This document shows, piece by piece, positions 40,541 to 49,777 of a stretch of DNA of 63,973 nucleotides. The translations under genes and the position numbers were made by a program. Numbering within the stretch: position 1 is the first letter of the stretch; each line of letters opens with the position of its first letter. This stretch comes from Enterococcus nangangensis (lineage in GTDB: Bacteria; Bacillota; Bacilli; Lactobacillales; Enterococcaceae), in the NCBI RefSeq assembly GCF_005405245.1, contig NZ_BJDR01000010.1:1-63973 (forward strand), given 5' to 3'. The notes under the pieces were generated by a model, which saw only the letters and a program-made list of their open reading frames with translations, had not been told where the DNA came from and did not search any database.

Positions 40541-40551
40541 AATGTTATACT
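40541..40551 (+). promoter_or_regulatory. Extended -10 promoter of pgi
   Basis: TGTTATACT (TG-N-TATACT, 40,543-40,551) lies 28 bp before the pgi ATG. No -35 at good spacing, so an extended -10 promoter is likely. Confidence 0.55.
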
Positions 40552-40578
40552 GTAATATCCAAATAAGGAGGAGAAGTA

Positions 40579-41925
40579 ATGTCTCACATTCAATTTGATT
40601 ATTCAAAAGTCCGCCCATTTGTCGGCGAACATGAACTTGGCTATATGCAAGCTCAAGTAACAGCCGCTCATCACACCTTACGGGAAGGCACCGGTGCTGG
40701 TAGCGATTATATCGGCTGGGTTGACCTTCCAACAAATTATGACCACGAAGAGTTCGACCGCATTAAAGCTGCCGCTGCTAAAATTAAAAAAGATTCTGAA
40801 GTATTAATCGTGATTGGTATTGGCGGTTCTTATTTAGGGGCTCGTGCCGCTATTGACTTTTTAAACCATACCTTTAACAATCTTTTACCAGCAGAAAAAC
40901 GCAACGCACCTCAAATTTTCTTTGCCGGCAATTCGATTAGTTCCACCTACTTAGCTGACTTAATTGAAGTTTTAGGCGACAAAGATTTCTCCGTTAACGT
41001 GATTTCTAAATCGGGAACAACGACGGAACCCGCGATTGCTTTTCGTGTCTTTAAAGAATTATTAGTCAAAAAATACGGACAAGAAGAAGCCAACAAACGG
41101 ATTTACGCTACCACGGATAAAGCGCGGGGCGCTGTGAAAGTGGAAGCTGACGCTGAAGGCTGGCAAACTTTTGTCATTCCTGATGATGTGGGTGGTCGCT
41201 ATTCCGTTTTAACTGCCGTTGGCTTATTGCCAATTGCGGCTAGTGGAGCCGATATCGATGCTTTGATGCAAGGGGCCGCCGATGCTTCTAAAGAATATAC
41301 TTCTGAAAAAATTGAAGAAAATGCTGCTTACCAATACGCTGCCATGCGCAACATCTTATACCGCAAAGGTAAAGTTACCGAGCTTTTAATTAACTACGAA
41401 CCAGGAATGCAATATTTCTCTGAATGGTGGAAACAATTAGCCGGTGAATCAGAAGGGAAAGACCAAAAAGGTATTTATCCATCTTCTGCCAATTTCTCCA
41501 CCGACTTGCACTCTTTAGGACAATACATCCAAGAAGGACGTCGCAACATTTTTGAAACCGTGATTAAAGTAGAAAAAGCGCGAAAAAATGTGACGATTCC
41601 AACAACACCAGAAGACTTAGATGGTTTAGGTTACTTGCAAGGTAAAGAAATGGACTTCGTCAATACGAAGGCTTTTGAAGGAGTTTTACTAGCCCACACT
41701 GATGGCGACGTGCCAAACTTATTAGTGAAAATTCCTAGTATGGACGCTTATACCTTAGGCTACATGATTTACTTCTTTGAATTGGCCATTGGCATTTCTG
41801 GTTACTTAAACGGCATCAATCCGTTTGACCAACCAGGGGTGGAAAGCTACAAACGTAACATGTTCGCCCTCTTGGGTAAACCTGGCTACGAAGATTTAGC
41901 CAAAGATTTGAATGCACGGCTCTAA
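40579..41925 (+). CDS. pgi: Glucose-6-phosphate isomerase
   Basis: Interconverts glucose-6-phosphate and fructose-6-phosphate in glycolysis. 448 residues, normal for Bacillota. Sugar-phosphate-binding motifs [11 protein letters not shown] and [10 protein letters not shown], the catalytic [10 protein letters not shown] region and a C-terminal [12 protein letters not shown] with the active-site Lys are all present. AAGGAGGAG precedes the ATG. Monocistronic: own promoter and terminator. Confidence 0.97.
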   Translation: MSHIQFDYSKVRPFVGEHELGYMQAQVTAAHHTLREGTGAGSDYIGWVDLPTNYDHEEFDRIKAAAAKIKKDSEVLIVIGIGGSYLGARAAIDFLNHTFNNLLPAEKRNAPQIFFAGNSISSTYLADLIEVLGDKDFSVNVISKSGTTTEPAIAFRVFKELLVKKYGQEEANKRIYATTDKARGAVKVEADAEGWQTFVIPDDVGGRYSVLTAVGLLPIAASGADIDALMQGAADASKEYTSEKIEENAAYQYAAMRNILYRKGKVTELLINYEPGMQYFSEWWKQLAGESEGKDQKGIYPSSANFSTDLHSLGQYIQEGRRNIFETVIKVEKARKNVTIPTTPEDLDGLGYLQGKEMDFVNTKAFEGVLLAHTDGDVPNLLVKIPSMDAYTLGYMIYFFELAIGISGYLNGINPFDQPGVESYKRNMFALLGKPGYEDLAKDLNARL

Positions 41926-41936
41926 AAAAGAAACTG

Positions 41937-41970
41937 AACTGTCTGGTGTTGCGCCAGGCAGTTTTTTTGC
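41937..41970 (+). terminator. pgi terminator
   Basis: ACTGTCTGG pairs with CCAGGCAGT, followed by T7. Twelve bases after the pgi stop. Confidence 0.88.
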
Positions 41971-41977
41971 GAAAAAA

Positions 41978-42012
41978 TTGAGCCTCATCTCTCATCAAGA
42001 TGAAGCTCAACG
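41978..42012 (-). terminator. Terminator of the convergent minus-strand gene
   Basis: TTGAGC-TCATCT pairs with AGATGA-GCTCAA. On the minus strand a T-run follows. It ends the small membrane gene at 42,021. Confidence 0.75.
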
Positions 42013-42020
42013 TTTTAAAA

Positions 42021-42239
42021 TCATTTAAATTGTAACCAGCAAAATAAAATGGCACAAAGTAACAAGAAGGGCGGCACATATTTGAGAATTAACTGGGCTA
42101 ATCTTTCACTAACTTCTTGACGTGCTGCTGGCTTTAAGAAAAAGAGAAAAGGTGACAGCGGAAAGTTTCCTTTACTCCATTTAACAGCGCAGGCTGAAAG
42201 GACGAGAATACCGCAAAATGTTAAACCGGCAAAAGCCAA
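42021..42239 (-). CDS. Small membrane protein with uncertain start
   Basis: Unrecognised. The frame from TTG at 42239 gives 72 residues with two hydrophobic segments (about 2-20 and 53-70). The frame stays open upstream, and a very strong ribosome site (AAGGAGGAGG at about 42,285-42,294) lies five bases before an in-frame ATC rather than a standard start. A longer form, with about 14 more residues including THR/LYS-rich HLGPTIKTNSG, is therefore possible. No role known. Confidence 0.55.
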   Translation of the reverse strand: MAFAGLTFCGILVLSACAVKWSKGNFPLSPFLFFLKPAARQEVSERLAQLILKYVPPFLLLCAILFCWLQFK

Positions 42240-42317
42240 GAGAAGCCCTGAATTCGTCTTTATCGTTGGACCTAAATGGATGGGAACCTCCTCCTTTTTT
42301 TCTTAGCAATTATGCAA

Positions 42318-43367
42318 TTATTTTGGTGCGCGGTAACCAGCCGCCTTGGCTTCAGCAATCGTTTTGAACCAAGCTTTAGGGTTAGTGGTTTGATCGTAAT
42401 ATTTACTGCCAGGCAAATGATAAATTTTATTTTTCGAACCTTTGATTAGCCCATTACCCTTTGCATCGACATACTCTTTTTCATCAGCAGTCGCGTTTGG
42501 TGCGGTAGTGGGAGCAGGTGTGTTAGCAGGAGCACTGGAGCTTGTGGTGGGTGCTGAAGAGGAACTCACGGTTTCACCAGTCAGGCTGCTAGAACCATCA
42601 GCATAGTTCAGGGTTACCCCATCTTGCACGTTATGAATAAAGACGTTAAAAGAAATTTCATTATCGCCAATGGATTGGGCTTGCATGTGGACACCGCGGG
42701 CTAAAAGTTCATCGCCGCGAAAAATAGGAGTAACGGAGTAGCGCACGTAATGGTCGGTACTTGCTTCCAAGTAGGTTTTAACATCCATTTCAAAACGTAA
42801 CATCTCTGGGCTATTCAATTGTCGCGTACCAGTGATTAGATTTTGCCAGTTGGCATTCTCATCGGCTAAAGCCCAACCAATCAAATGGGAGCGATTATAT
42901 AAGTAGCCACCGCTAATTTTTTTGTTTTTCCAACCAGTCGGCGTAACAGAAGAAATCGAGCCTCGCTCTTCACCGTCTTTAGGCATTAAACTTTGGTTTA
43001 ACATGGCTTCAGCCGAAGTGGCCCGGTTCAATGTATCTAAGTCGCCATATTTTTCCCAAGCGCCATTAGCCAGACTTAAGTCTGCAGGCGAAAAAGTCGG
43101 CACACCGCCATTGATATCCACAGTTTGTACGCCATCGTAGGTAAGATTAGCTAAGTCGGTACTGGTGGTCGTAGTCGTTGGAACAGCGCTAGAACTGGTG
43201 GTCGTGCTCTGGCTGCTAGTGGTTGTGGTCGCCTGCGGCACACTACTTAAAGTGCTGCTACTTTGCGTTGTTTCTTTAGACCGATTGGTACAAGCCGCTA
43301 AACTTCCCACAAGACTTAAAGTCAGCAGTCCCCAATAAATTTTTTTTCGCAAATTATTTTTTTTCAT
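42318..43367 (-). CDS. Secreted DNA/RNA non-specific endonuclease lipoprotein
   Basis: 349 residues. Lipobox GSLAAC near 27 after a basic, hydrophobic signal; a Ser/Thr-rich linker; an EndA/NucA-like domain (about 75-255) with GGYLYNRSHLIGW, where RSHL corresponds to the catalytic DRGH-type His; another Ser/Thr/Ala linker; and a C-terminal GSKNKIYHLPGSKYYDQT domain. ATG at 43367 lies six bases after AGGAGG. Probably degrades extracellular DNA for nutrition or competence; anchored in the membrane. Confidence 0.88.
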   Translation of the reverse strand: MKKNNLRKKIYWGLLTLSLVGSLAACTNRSKETTQSSSTLSSVPQATTTTSSQSTTTSSSAVPTTTTTSTDLANLTYDGVQTVDINGGVPTFSPADLSLANGAWEKYGDLDTLNRATSAEAMLNQSLMPKDGEERGSISSVTPTGWKNKKISGGYLYNRSHLIGWALADENANWQNLITGTRQLNSPEMLRFEMDVKTYLEASTDHYVRYSVTPIFRGDELLARGVHMQAQSIGDNEISFNVFIHNVQDGVTLNYADGSSSLTGETVSSSSAPTTSSSAPANTPAPTTAPNATADEKEYVDAKGNGLIKGSKNKIYHLPGSKYYDQTTNPKAWFKTIAEAKAAGYRAPK

Positions 43368-43544
43368 GGTCATCCTCCTGTTTCAAGCAAAGTCATTCTA
43401 ACATGGAAAAATCCTCAAGACCATTGTTCCTAGTAAAAAAAGTTGCTAAGTGAGATAAGCTTTTGCCAGTTTCGTTTGACAAGGGGCTTGATTTGCACTA
43501 AATTAAACTTGCAGTACAAATGAAGCGCATTATAGGAGGCAATC

Positions 43545-43997
43545 ATGTTATTTTCTAGTGTTCAAGATTTACAAAAAAGCTTAGACTTAGCAACTGATTT
43601 AGCTAAAGTCGAAGAATTCATCAAAAATTTCACCATGGACCAATTTGAAGCCGGCACATCCATTCAAGTGGCCGACAACATTAAAGCAAATTTAATCGAA
43701 TATCAAACAAAGACGCAAGAAGAAGGTTTTTGGGAAGCCCACAAAAAAATGATTGATGTCCATTACATTTTACAAGGTTCTGAACTAGCTGATTTAGATT
43801 TCACGGATTCATTAGAAAAAGGTGAATACCAACCAGAACGGGAAATGTATGAACTTTTTGGTGAACCTAGTGATACGATTCGTTTGGATACGACGAATAA
43901 CTTCTTGTTATTGTTCCCAGATGAAGCACATCGCACAGGTGTTAAAGTCGGTGAAAGTGAAACGTTACGGAAAATCGTCTTTAAAATCGAAAAATAA
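43545..43997 (+). CDS. YhcH/YjgK/YiaL family protein
   Basis: 150 residues, cupin-like (DUF386). AHKKMIDVHYILQGSE, EYQPEREMYEL and LLLFPDEAHRTGVKVGES carry the conserved His/Glu metal-binding pattern. Family members act on sialic acid and other sugars (anomerase-type). TAGGAGG lies upstream. No sugar operon surrounds it, so its substrate is open. Confidence 0.87.
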   Translation: MLFSSVQDLQKSLDLATDLAKVEEFIKNFTMDQFEAGTSIQVADNIKANLIEYQTKTQEEGFWEAHKKMIDVHYILQGSELADLDFTDSLEKGEYQPEREMYELFGEPSDTIRLDTTNNFLLLFPDEAHRTGVKVGESETLRKIVFKIEK

Positions 43998-44022
43998 TTT
44001 CAGTTAAAAAATTGAGTAATGG

Positions 44023-44057
44023 AGAGCATACTACGGTAGTGGTGTGCTCTTTTTTGT
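44023..44057 (+). terminator. Terminator after the YhcH-family gene
   Basis: GAGCATACTAC pairs with GTAGTGGTGTGCTC, followed by T6. The next roughly 280 bp up to tuf are an AT-rich leader. Confidence 0.85.
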
Positions 44058-44216
44058 TATTTTCAGTTAGGAAAGAACAACGCTTTAAAAAAATAAAAAT
44101 GAGGGGTAACAGGCAAAGAAAAATATTTTTTTGAAATTTTTTTCATAGCGGTTAAAGCGCGCATTACTGAATTATTCTTACGTTTTTGTAGTAGGATTAG
44201 CCCCTAGCCAAATATT

Positions 44217-44244
44217 TTGTCATTTTATAAAAAAGGTATATAAT
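44217..44244 (+). promoter_or_regulatory. tuf promoter
   Basis: TTGTCA (44,217-44,222), 16 bp, TATAAT (44,239-44,244). It leaves a leader of about 90 nt before the ATG. 44,058-44,216 upstream hold nothing recognisable beyond AT-rich tracts. Confidence 0.8.
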
Positions 44245-44339
44245 ATAAAACGTGAAGGTGAGTTAAATTAAGAAATTAATTGTTTTTCAATTCTTAAGTA
44301 AAGCATCTTCCCATGAAAATTTAGGAGGTTTAAATCACT

Positions 44340-45527
44340 ATGGCAAAACAACATTATGACAGATCCAAACCACATGTTAACATTGGGACCATCGGACACG
44401 TCGACCATGGTAAGACCACATTAACGGCAGCTATCACCACCGTCTTAGGGAAAAAAGGTCTTGCTAATCCGCAAGATTACGCCAGTATCGATGCTGCTCC
44501 TGAAGAAAGAGAACGGGGCATTACGATTAACACAGCTCACGTTGAATACGAAACTGAAAAACGTCACTACGCCCACATTGATGCTCCAGGGCACGCGGAC
44601 TATGTTAAAAATATGATTACTGGGGCAGCGCAAATGGACGGAGCAATTCTCGTTGTTTCTGCTACTGACGGACCAATGCCACAAACGCGGGAACATATTT
44701 TACTCTCGCGCCAAGTTGGGGTTAAACATTTAATTGTCTTTTTAAACAAAATTGATTTAGTGGATGATGATGAATTAATCGACTTAGTAGAAATGGAAGT
44801 GCGGGAGCTCTTAAATGAGTATGGTTTCCCAGGTGACGATATTCCGTTTATTAAAGGTTCAGCCTTGAAAGCTCTTGAAGGCGATCCTGAAGCAGAAAAA
44901 GCGATTGAAGAATTGATGGATACGGTGGATGAATATATTCCAACACCAGTTCGGGATACCGATAAACCATTACTATTACCAATTGAAGATGTCTTTACCA
45001 TCACTGGACGGGGGACAGTAGCTTCTGGTCGGATTGACCGGGGGACCGTTCGTGTTGGGGATGAAGTAGAAATCGTCGGTATTAAACCTGAAACGAAAAA
45101 AGCCGTGGTGACAGGTGTCGAAATGTTCCGTAAGACTTTGGATTACGGGGAAGCAGGCGATAACGTTGGTGTCCTCTTACGTGGTGTTCAACGGGATGAA
45201 GTAGAACGGGGCCAAGTATTAGCTAAACCAGGTTCTATTACGCCACATACAAAATTTAAAGGTGAAGTCTATGTGTTGACGAAAGAAGAAGGTGGCCGTC
45301 ATACGCCGTTCTTTAACCAATATCGTCCACAATTCTACTTTAGAACGACAGACGTTACCGGCAATATTCAATTGCCTGAAGGGGTAGAAATGGTTATGCC
45401 AGGGGATAACGTTACTATCGAAGTAGAGTTAATTCATCCAGTAGCGATTGAAAAAGGAACCACTTTCTCCATTCGTGAAGGTGGCCGCACAGTCGGTTCT
45501 GGTATTGTTTCAGAAATCGAAGCTTAA
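44340..45527 (+). CDS. tuf: Elongation factor Tu (stand-alone, streptococcal-type copy)
   Basis: Delivers aminoacyl-tRNA to the ribosome. 395 residues with GHVDHGKT (19-26), the switch region RGITINT, DAPGH and NKIDL. TAGGAGG precedes the ATG. It stands alone with its own promoter and terminator, not next to rpsL/rpsG/fus[21 protein letters not shown] and IDAPGHADY match streptococcal rather than typical enterococcal TufA (which has DCPGH). Several enterococci carry a second gene, tufB, thought to be acquired from streptococci; this gene fits that. Whether a tufA exists elsewhere cannot be seen. Confidence 0.95.
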   Translation: MAKQHYDRSKPHVNIGTIGHVDHGKTTLTAAITTVLGKKGLANPQDYASIDAAPEERERGITINTAHVEYETEKRHYAHIDAPGHADYVKNMITGAAQMDGAILVVSATDGPMPQTREHILLSRQVGVKHLIVFLNKIDLVDDDELIDLVEMEVRELLNEYGFPGDDIPFIKGSALKALEGDPEAEKAIEELMDTVDEYIPTPVRDTDKPLLLPIEDVFTITGRGTVASGRIDRGTVRVGDEVEIVGIKPETKKAVVTGVEMFRKTLDYGEAGDNVGVLLRGVQRDEVERGQVLAKPGSITPHTKFKGEVYVLTKEEGGRHTPFFNQYRPQFYFRTTDVTGNIQLPEGVEMVMPGDNVTIEVELIHPVAIEKGTTFSIREGGRTVGSGIVSEIEA

Positions 45528-45538
45528 GTAATTTAAAA

Positions 45539-45578
45539 AGTCAGCGTTTCTCTTATTTTGAGAAGCGCTGACTTTTTC
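45539..45578. terminator. Bidirectional terminator tuf/mprF
   Basis: AAGTCAGCGTTTCTC pairs with GAGAAGCGCTGACTT with flanking A and T runs. Serves both the tuf gene and the converging mprF gene. Confidence 0.9.
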
Positions 45579-45579
45579 T

Positions 45580-48153
45580 TTAAATCCAATCCATAAATTT
45601 TTGTAACGGATGGGTCGTTTTATTTTTAACTGGCGCATTGTCCACTAAAAGCAGCTGAATCATAGAAAAGATAATCGAGCTATCGCGGCAGTATAGGGTG
45701 TATTTAGGAATCCACGCACTAGCGTACTTATCTTTATATTCCCGCAATCCTTGAAAGGAATAAAAACGCGAGCCAAAGTGGAAGATGAGGTACGCGATCC
45801 TTTCTTGGAAGAAACTGTGACGAGTGGTCCCAACGTTGGCGAGAGGAGCCATCCCTAAATCAAATTTTTCGTAACCTTCTGCTTTTAAATACTCAAAAAG
45901 TTGAATGAAAAGATAATCCATGATGCCGCTAACTACGGTTTTATCATAGCGCATCAAATCCACACTGGCTTTTTTGGGCTCATAGCTAGGAATTAAATTA
46001 GCGAAAGCGACGATGGTCCCAGCGCTATTTTTCACTAGTGCAATCGGTTCCCGCTTTAAGTAACTTTCATTAAAAAAGCCCATCGAAAAACCTTTTTCAC
46101 TCCGTCCTGCTAACCACTCATCAGAAATTTCTTTAAGGCGTGTTAAAAGTTGGGAATCAAAAGGGGGTTGAACAATTTCAAAAGAATATTCTTCCCGGTT
46201 AAAGCGATTCATAAGCGCGCGCTCAGCTTTTCTTTTTTTACCTGTCAAGGAAAAATCTAACAGATTGACTTCGGCGGCTTCCCCCATCTTAAAGAAGTCA
46301 TAGCCAAAGTTATGCAAGATCATTACGAGTTCTTCTGTTACTTCATAAAAAATTAATTTGTATCCTTGACGATTTGCCACATCAATTAATTCTTCAATAG
46401 CTGGTTCGAAATAACTTGCATCTCCAGCGGGGTTGCCCATGATAATCAGTTTATCATTTTTAATGCGATACTGAAAAAGAACAAGATCAACATCATCTTG
46501 GCGATAAAAATAAGTATCTTTGTCCCCTAAAAAGACAAGTTGGCTATCTGTATTTCCGCCTTGAGTCATTAAAAGATTTGTAATTCGATTTTCGTCATAA
46601 GGCATGGCGATTTTTTTTTGAGGTTGTTCTAAATAGTGAATTAAGAGAATCATAAAAAAGGCGACAATCAAAATGCCAATAAAGCCAATCAACCAAAGTC
46701 TTTCACTAGGAAAAACGAAAAAAGTAGGTAAGCGATGTCGATGCAATGGATGGTCTGGTCGGTTATAGACACCGATAAAGATGTACAGTAGTGTTAAGAA
46801 TCCTAAGATAAAAAAATCTACCAAACGCATTTCCCATGAATAGACTAGCTGTTTGCGGAACAATTCTTGTTTTGAAAAAAGCATAATTAGTAGCAATATG
46901 CCGAAGTAAAGGACCGCGCCCAGCGAAAAGTCTAACAGGATTGTATAGCCTAAAGAAAGGGTAATGAATAAAATGGCGATGGGGTAGGTTCGTTTTACAC
47001 GAGCTGAAACACCACGACCCATGAGAATAAGAAAATAACCGAGAATCAGCAGAATACTTTTGGACAACAGATGGTAAGTGAAAGGATTAAACTGACGTAA
47101 AAAAGAAAGCTCAGTGAAGGCGCGAGGAATCGTCCCGGAAAGTGCTAAAATAATGCCGCCGCTATACAAAAGAAATACTAAAATTTTATGTGCTAGTTCT
47201 TCAGCGAGGTCACGAGGCAGTCCTTCAAAGCGTTGATTAAAGCGACCGCTAAGATTTTTAGCGAATAGAAGAATACCTAACAAGAAAGGTAAAATGTAGT
47301 AAAAAAGTCTAAAGAGCAAAATCCAAACAGCGATAGTCTCGCGCGGAATACCAAAAGTTGCGAGGCCCATAAACATCATGACATCAAAACTTCCAATTTC
47401 TCCAGGTAACATGGTAATCACCCCAAAAACGGAAGCGGCAATCACTAAAGGAATGACTTGTAAATAAGGAACGTGAATATCTAAGAAATAAGCAATGGAA
47501 AGAAAAGAAGCCAAGACCCCCGTCCATTCTAAAACAGAGACGGCCATTAAAGCGATGGCTGTTTTTAAAGGCATGCCGCCTAAAATACCAGTTTTTTTAA
47601 GGTGAGTAACTAAAATAATTACCGGGAAATATAAACCGCCACCTAAGAGTAGCGGCCAGTATTGATGGAGATAAGGACTTCCTTGACCAAAGGATACTAG
47701 CAAGAAAGAAAGCAGACTGTAAAAAGACAGCCCACTCATTAAAAATAAAAAGACTTTACTTAACGCGTGTAAAAATTCTGGTCCTTCTTTTTTACCTCCG
47801 TAAAAGGCAGAACGGAAGCCAACGCTGACAAAACCACCAAAGCCAGTCAAATTATTGATGGTGTTGGTAACCCAACTGGTTTCCAAAAGATAGCTAGTTT
47901 TAATGGGGCGCTTTAGCATCCGATGGAAAATAATGTCGTAACCTAACATGGGTAAGATAGCAACAAAACCAATGACTGCCATCAAAATTAACTTGAACCT
48001 TGGCAAATCACGAAAAATTATTTTAAGTTGGTGGAAGTCTAACGTTTTTGTAAGATTGGTCAATTCAAAGAAAATGATAACTACGACAGTTACCATAAAG
48101 ATTCCTTTGAAGTATTTGCTACGAGCTTTAAAAAAGTTAATTATTTTTTTCAT
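45580..48153 (-). CDS. mprF: Phosphatidylglycerol lysyltransferase
   Basis: Transfers amino acids from charged tRNA to phosphatidylglycerol and flips the product, lowering sensitivity to cationic peptides and daptomycin. 857 residues, the full-length form: about 14 membrane helices (to about 540) and a cytoplasmic C-terminal GNAT-like synthase with RAERALMNRFNREEYSF, SDEWLAGRSEKGFSMGFF, VAFANLIPSYEP and FDLGMAPLANVG. It overlaps the upstream hydrolase by 17 bases and is probably co-transcribed with it. Confidence 0.95.
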   Translation of the reverse strand: MKKIINFFKARSKYFKGIFMVTVVVIIFFELTNLTKTLDFHQLKIIFRDLPRFKLILMAVIGFVAILPMLGYDIIFHRMLKRPIKTSYLLETSWVTNTINNLTGFGGFVSVGFRSAFYGGKKEGPEFLHALSKVFLFLMSGLSFYSLLSFLLVSFGQGSPYLHQYWPLLLGGGLYFPVIILVTHLKKTGILGGMPLKTAIALMAVSVLEWTGVLASFLSIAYFLDIHVPYLQVIPLVIAASVFGVITMLPGEIGSFDVMMFMGLATFGIPRETIAVWILLFRLFYYILPFLLGILLFAKNLSGRFNQRFEGLPRDLAEELAHKILVFLLYSGGIILALSGTIPRAFTELSFLRQFNPFTYHLLSKSILLILGYFLILMGRGVSARVKRTYPIAILFITLSLGYTILLDFSLGAVLYFGILLLIMLFSKQELFRKQLVYSWEMRLVDFFILGFLTLLYIFIGVYNRPDHPLHRHRLPTFFVFPSERLWLIGFIGILIVAFFMILLIHYLEQPQKKIAMPYDENRITNLLMTQGGNTDSQLVFLGDKDTYFYRQDDVDLVLFQYRIKNDKLIIMGNPAGDASYFEPAIEELIDVANRQGYKLIFYEVTEELVMILHNFGYDFFKMGEAAEVNLLDFSLTGKKRKAERALMNRFNREEYSFEIVQPPFDSQLLTRLKEISDEWLAGRSEKGFSMGFFNESYLKREPIALVKNSAGTIVAFANLIPSYEPKKASVDLMRYDKTVVSGIMDYLFIQLFEYLKAEGYEKFDLGMAPLANVGTTRHSFFQERIAYLIFHFGSRFYSFQGLREYKDKYASAWIPKYTLYCRDSSIIFSMIQLLLVDNAPVKNKTTHPLQKFMDWI

Positions 48154-48874
48154 AGTTCACTCCTTGAAGAAAATTAGTCAGCAGTTGATTAAAGCGTTGG
48201 GGATGGCTATGGGCAAAGCCGTGAAAAGTTTTAGGTAAAATTTTAAGTTCACCATAGGGCAAAAGATCAGCCATTTTTTTCCCATGCTTAATTTGAATTA
48301 AATCCCATTGACCAACGAGAATTAACGCCGGTACTTTAATCTGGGATAATTCTTGATAGCTTAAAAAAGGCTGAGTCATTAAACGATAGATACGTAAGCG
48401 ACGTTGCCACTTGGTGGAAAATGATGCGAGAACTCTCGCTGTGGCGACTTGAAAAAAAGTAAACAGATTACCTAACCAGGTTAGGCCATCCGGTACAATA
48501 TTTCCCGCATTTAAAAATAAACCGGCAATTTTTTGCGGATAATGGAAGCTGTAGACTAAAGCTAAATTAGCCCCGTCGCTAAAGCCTACTAAAAAAAAGC
48601 GAGTAATGTCTAGACTTGCTAACAGCAAGTGGAGATCTTGAGCCATTAACTCAAAAGTAAGTTCAGGGCGGTGGTTAGTGGAAAGACCGTGTTCTCTGGC
48701 ATCTAGAGCGATGACGCGATAATTTTCTTTAAAAAAAGCCAGTTGTTTTTCGAAATAGCGACTTTTGCTATTATTGCCGTGTAAGAAGACGAGAGCTGTT
48801 GTCCCAACTCCGCCGCTTAAGTAATGGAGTCGACTGCCATCGTGGGTCATGAAAAAGTGTTGGGTTATCTCCAT
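48137..48874 (-). CDS. Alpha/beta hydrolase
   Basis: 245 residues. LVFLHGNNS gives the oxyanion region, GFSDGAN the nucleophile Ser, GQWDLIQI the Asp and KTFHGFAHS the His. Start ATG at 48874 with AGGTGGAG four bases upstream. It lies upstream of and overlaps mprF, so a link to membrane lipid turnover is possible, but the substrate cannot be predicted. Confidence 0.85.
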   Translation of the reverse strand: MEITQHFFMTHDGSRLHYLSGGVGTTALVFLHGNNSKSRYFEKQLAFFKENYRVIALDAREHGLSTNHRPELTFELMAQDLHLLLASLDITRFFLVGFSDGANLALVYSFHYPQKIAGLFLNAGNIVPDGLTWLGNLFTFFQVATARVLASFSTKWQRRLRIYRLMTQPFLSYQELSQIKVPALILVGQWDLIQIKHGKKMADLLPYGELKILPKTFHGFAHSHPQRFNQLLTNFLQGVNYEKNN

Positions 48875-49023
48875 AAATCTCCACCTTCCTTTTACAATGC
48901 TTAGTATACCGAGGATAGCACTCCTTGCCAAATAACAAAAAAGTAAGGTTTCCTAAAGAAAAAGTGCAAGAGTAGTCAGGTTTAACTTTTTCTAGTACCA
49001 TAAACTGGTAAAAGGAGTGGCTC

Positions 49024-49647
49024 ATGAAAAGATTATTCCGTTGGTTACGCCGTCTGCTAGCTTTAGTTTTGTTTATTTGCTTAGGGGTGTTTAGCTATTA
49101 TGCGTATCAAACTTATCAGCACGTGAAACAAGTAGAAACTTATCGCCATGAAGTAGCAGCACTTTATCCTCAAGATAAAAAAGCACAACAGCTAGCCTTG
49201 GCAATTATTTTAACCGAAAGCAAAGGACGCGGCACCGATGTCATGCAAAGCTCAGAGAGTCTTTATGGTACAACGGGTCAAATAAACAGTCCTGAAGAAA
49301 GTATTCAACAAGGGGTTGCCCATTTAACGGCGATGCAAACGCAAGCGCAAGACTTAGGGTTAGATGAGTGGAGCGCTATCCAAGCCTATAACTTTGGTGG
49401 CGAGTATTTAAATTTTTTAAAGGAACAGGGAGCAACTAAGACGAATGTCTCTTTAGCAGAAAAATATTCCAAAGAAGTTTTGTCACCACTTTTAGGAAAT
49501 ACCACCCAAGCACAATATCGTTATTTACAAATTTCAGCCATCTTAAAAAATGGTGGCTACTTGTATCAAAATGGCGGCAACTTCTTATATGTGGAAATTG
49601 TCAAATTAAATTTAAAATGGATCCAACTTTATGAAAGTTTCCACTGA
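49024..49647 (+). CDS. Membrane-anchored lysozyme-like protein (Pmp23 type)
   Basis: 207 residues. Basic N-terminus, one transmembrane helix (about 10-30), then a lysozyme-like domain with AIILTESKGRGTDVMQSSES (catalytic Glu in TESKG) and AIQAYNFGGEYLNF. Pneumococcal Pmp23-type proteins are peptidoglycan hydrolases of the division site. AAGGAGTGG precedes the ATG. Divergent from the hydrolase/mprF genes. Confidence 0.85.
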   Translation: MKRLFRWLRRLLALVLFICLGVFSYYAYQTYQHVKQVETYRHEVAALYPQDKKAQQLALAIILTESKGRGTDVMQSSESLYGTTGQINSPEESIQQGVAHLTAMQTQAQDLGLDEWSAIQAYNFGGEYLNFLKEQGATKTNVSLAEKYSKEVLSPLLGNTTQAQYRYLQISAILKNGGYLYQNGGNFLYVEIVKLNLKWIQLYESFH

Positions 49648-49664
49648 GTTTCAGTAGGAAACTC

Positions 49665-49748
49665 TTGTAATTTTACAAAAATCTGCTATGATAAAAATGT
49701 ATGATTGTGTCTTCTGTTCGCATTGATGTAAATTGATGCGAATTTTTT
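49665..49748 (+). promoter_or_regulatory. dnaG-rpoD promoter and leader hairpin
   Basis: TTGTAA (49,665-49,670), 16 bp, TATGAT (49,687-49,692). In the leader TTCGCAT (49,717-49,723) pairs with ATGCGAA (49,736-49,742) and is followed by T6. This terminator-like hairpin sits just before dnaG and could attenuate it, as terminators do in the E. coli rpsU-dnaG-rpoD operon. Confidence 0.65.
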
Positions 49749-49777
49749 AAGTTTTTCGTAGGGAGCAGGTGAGAATC

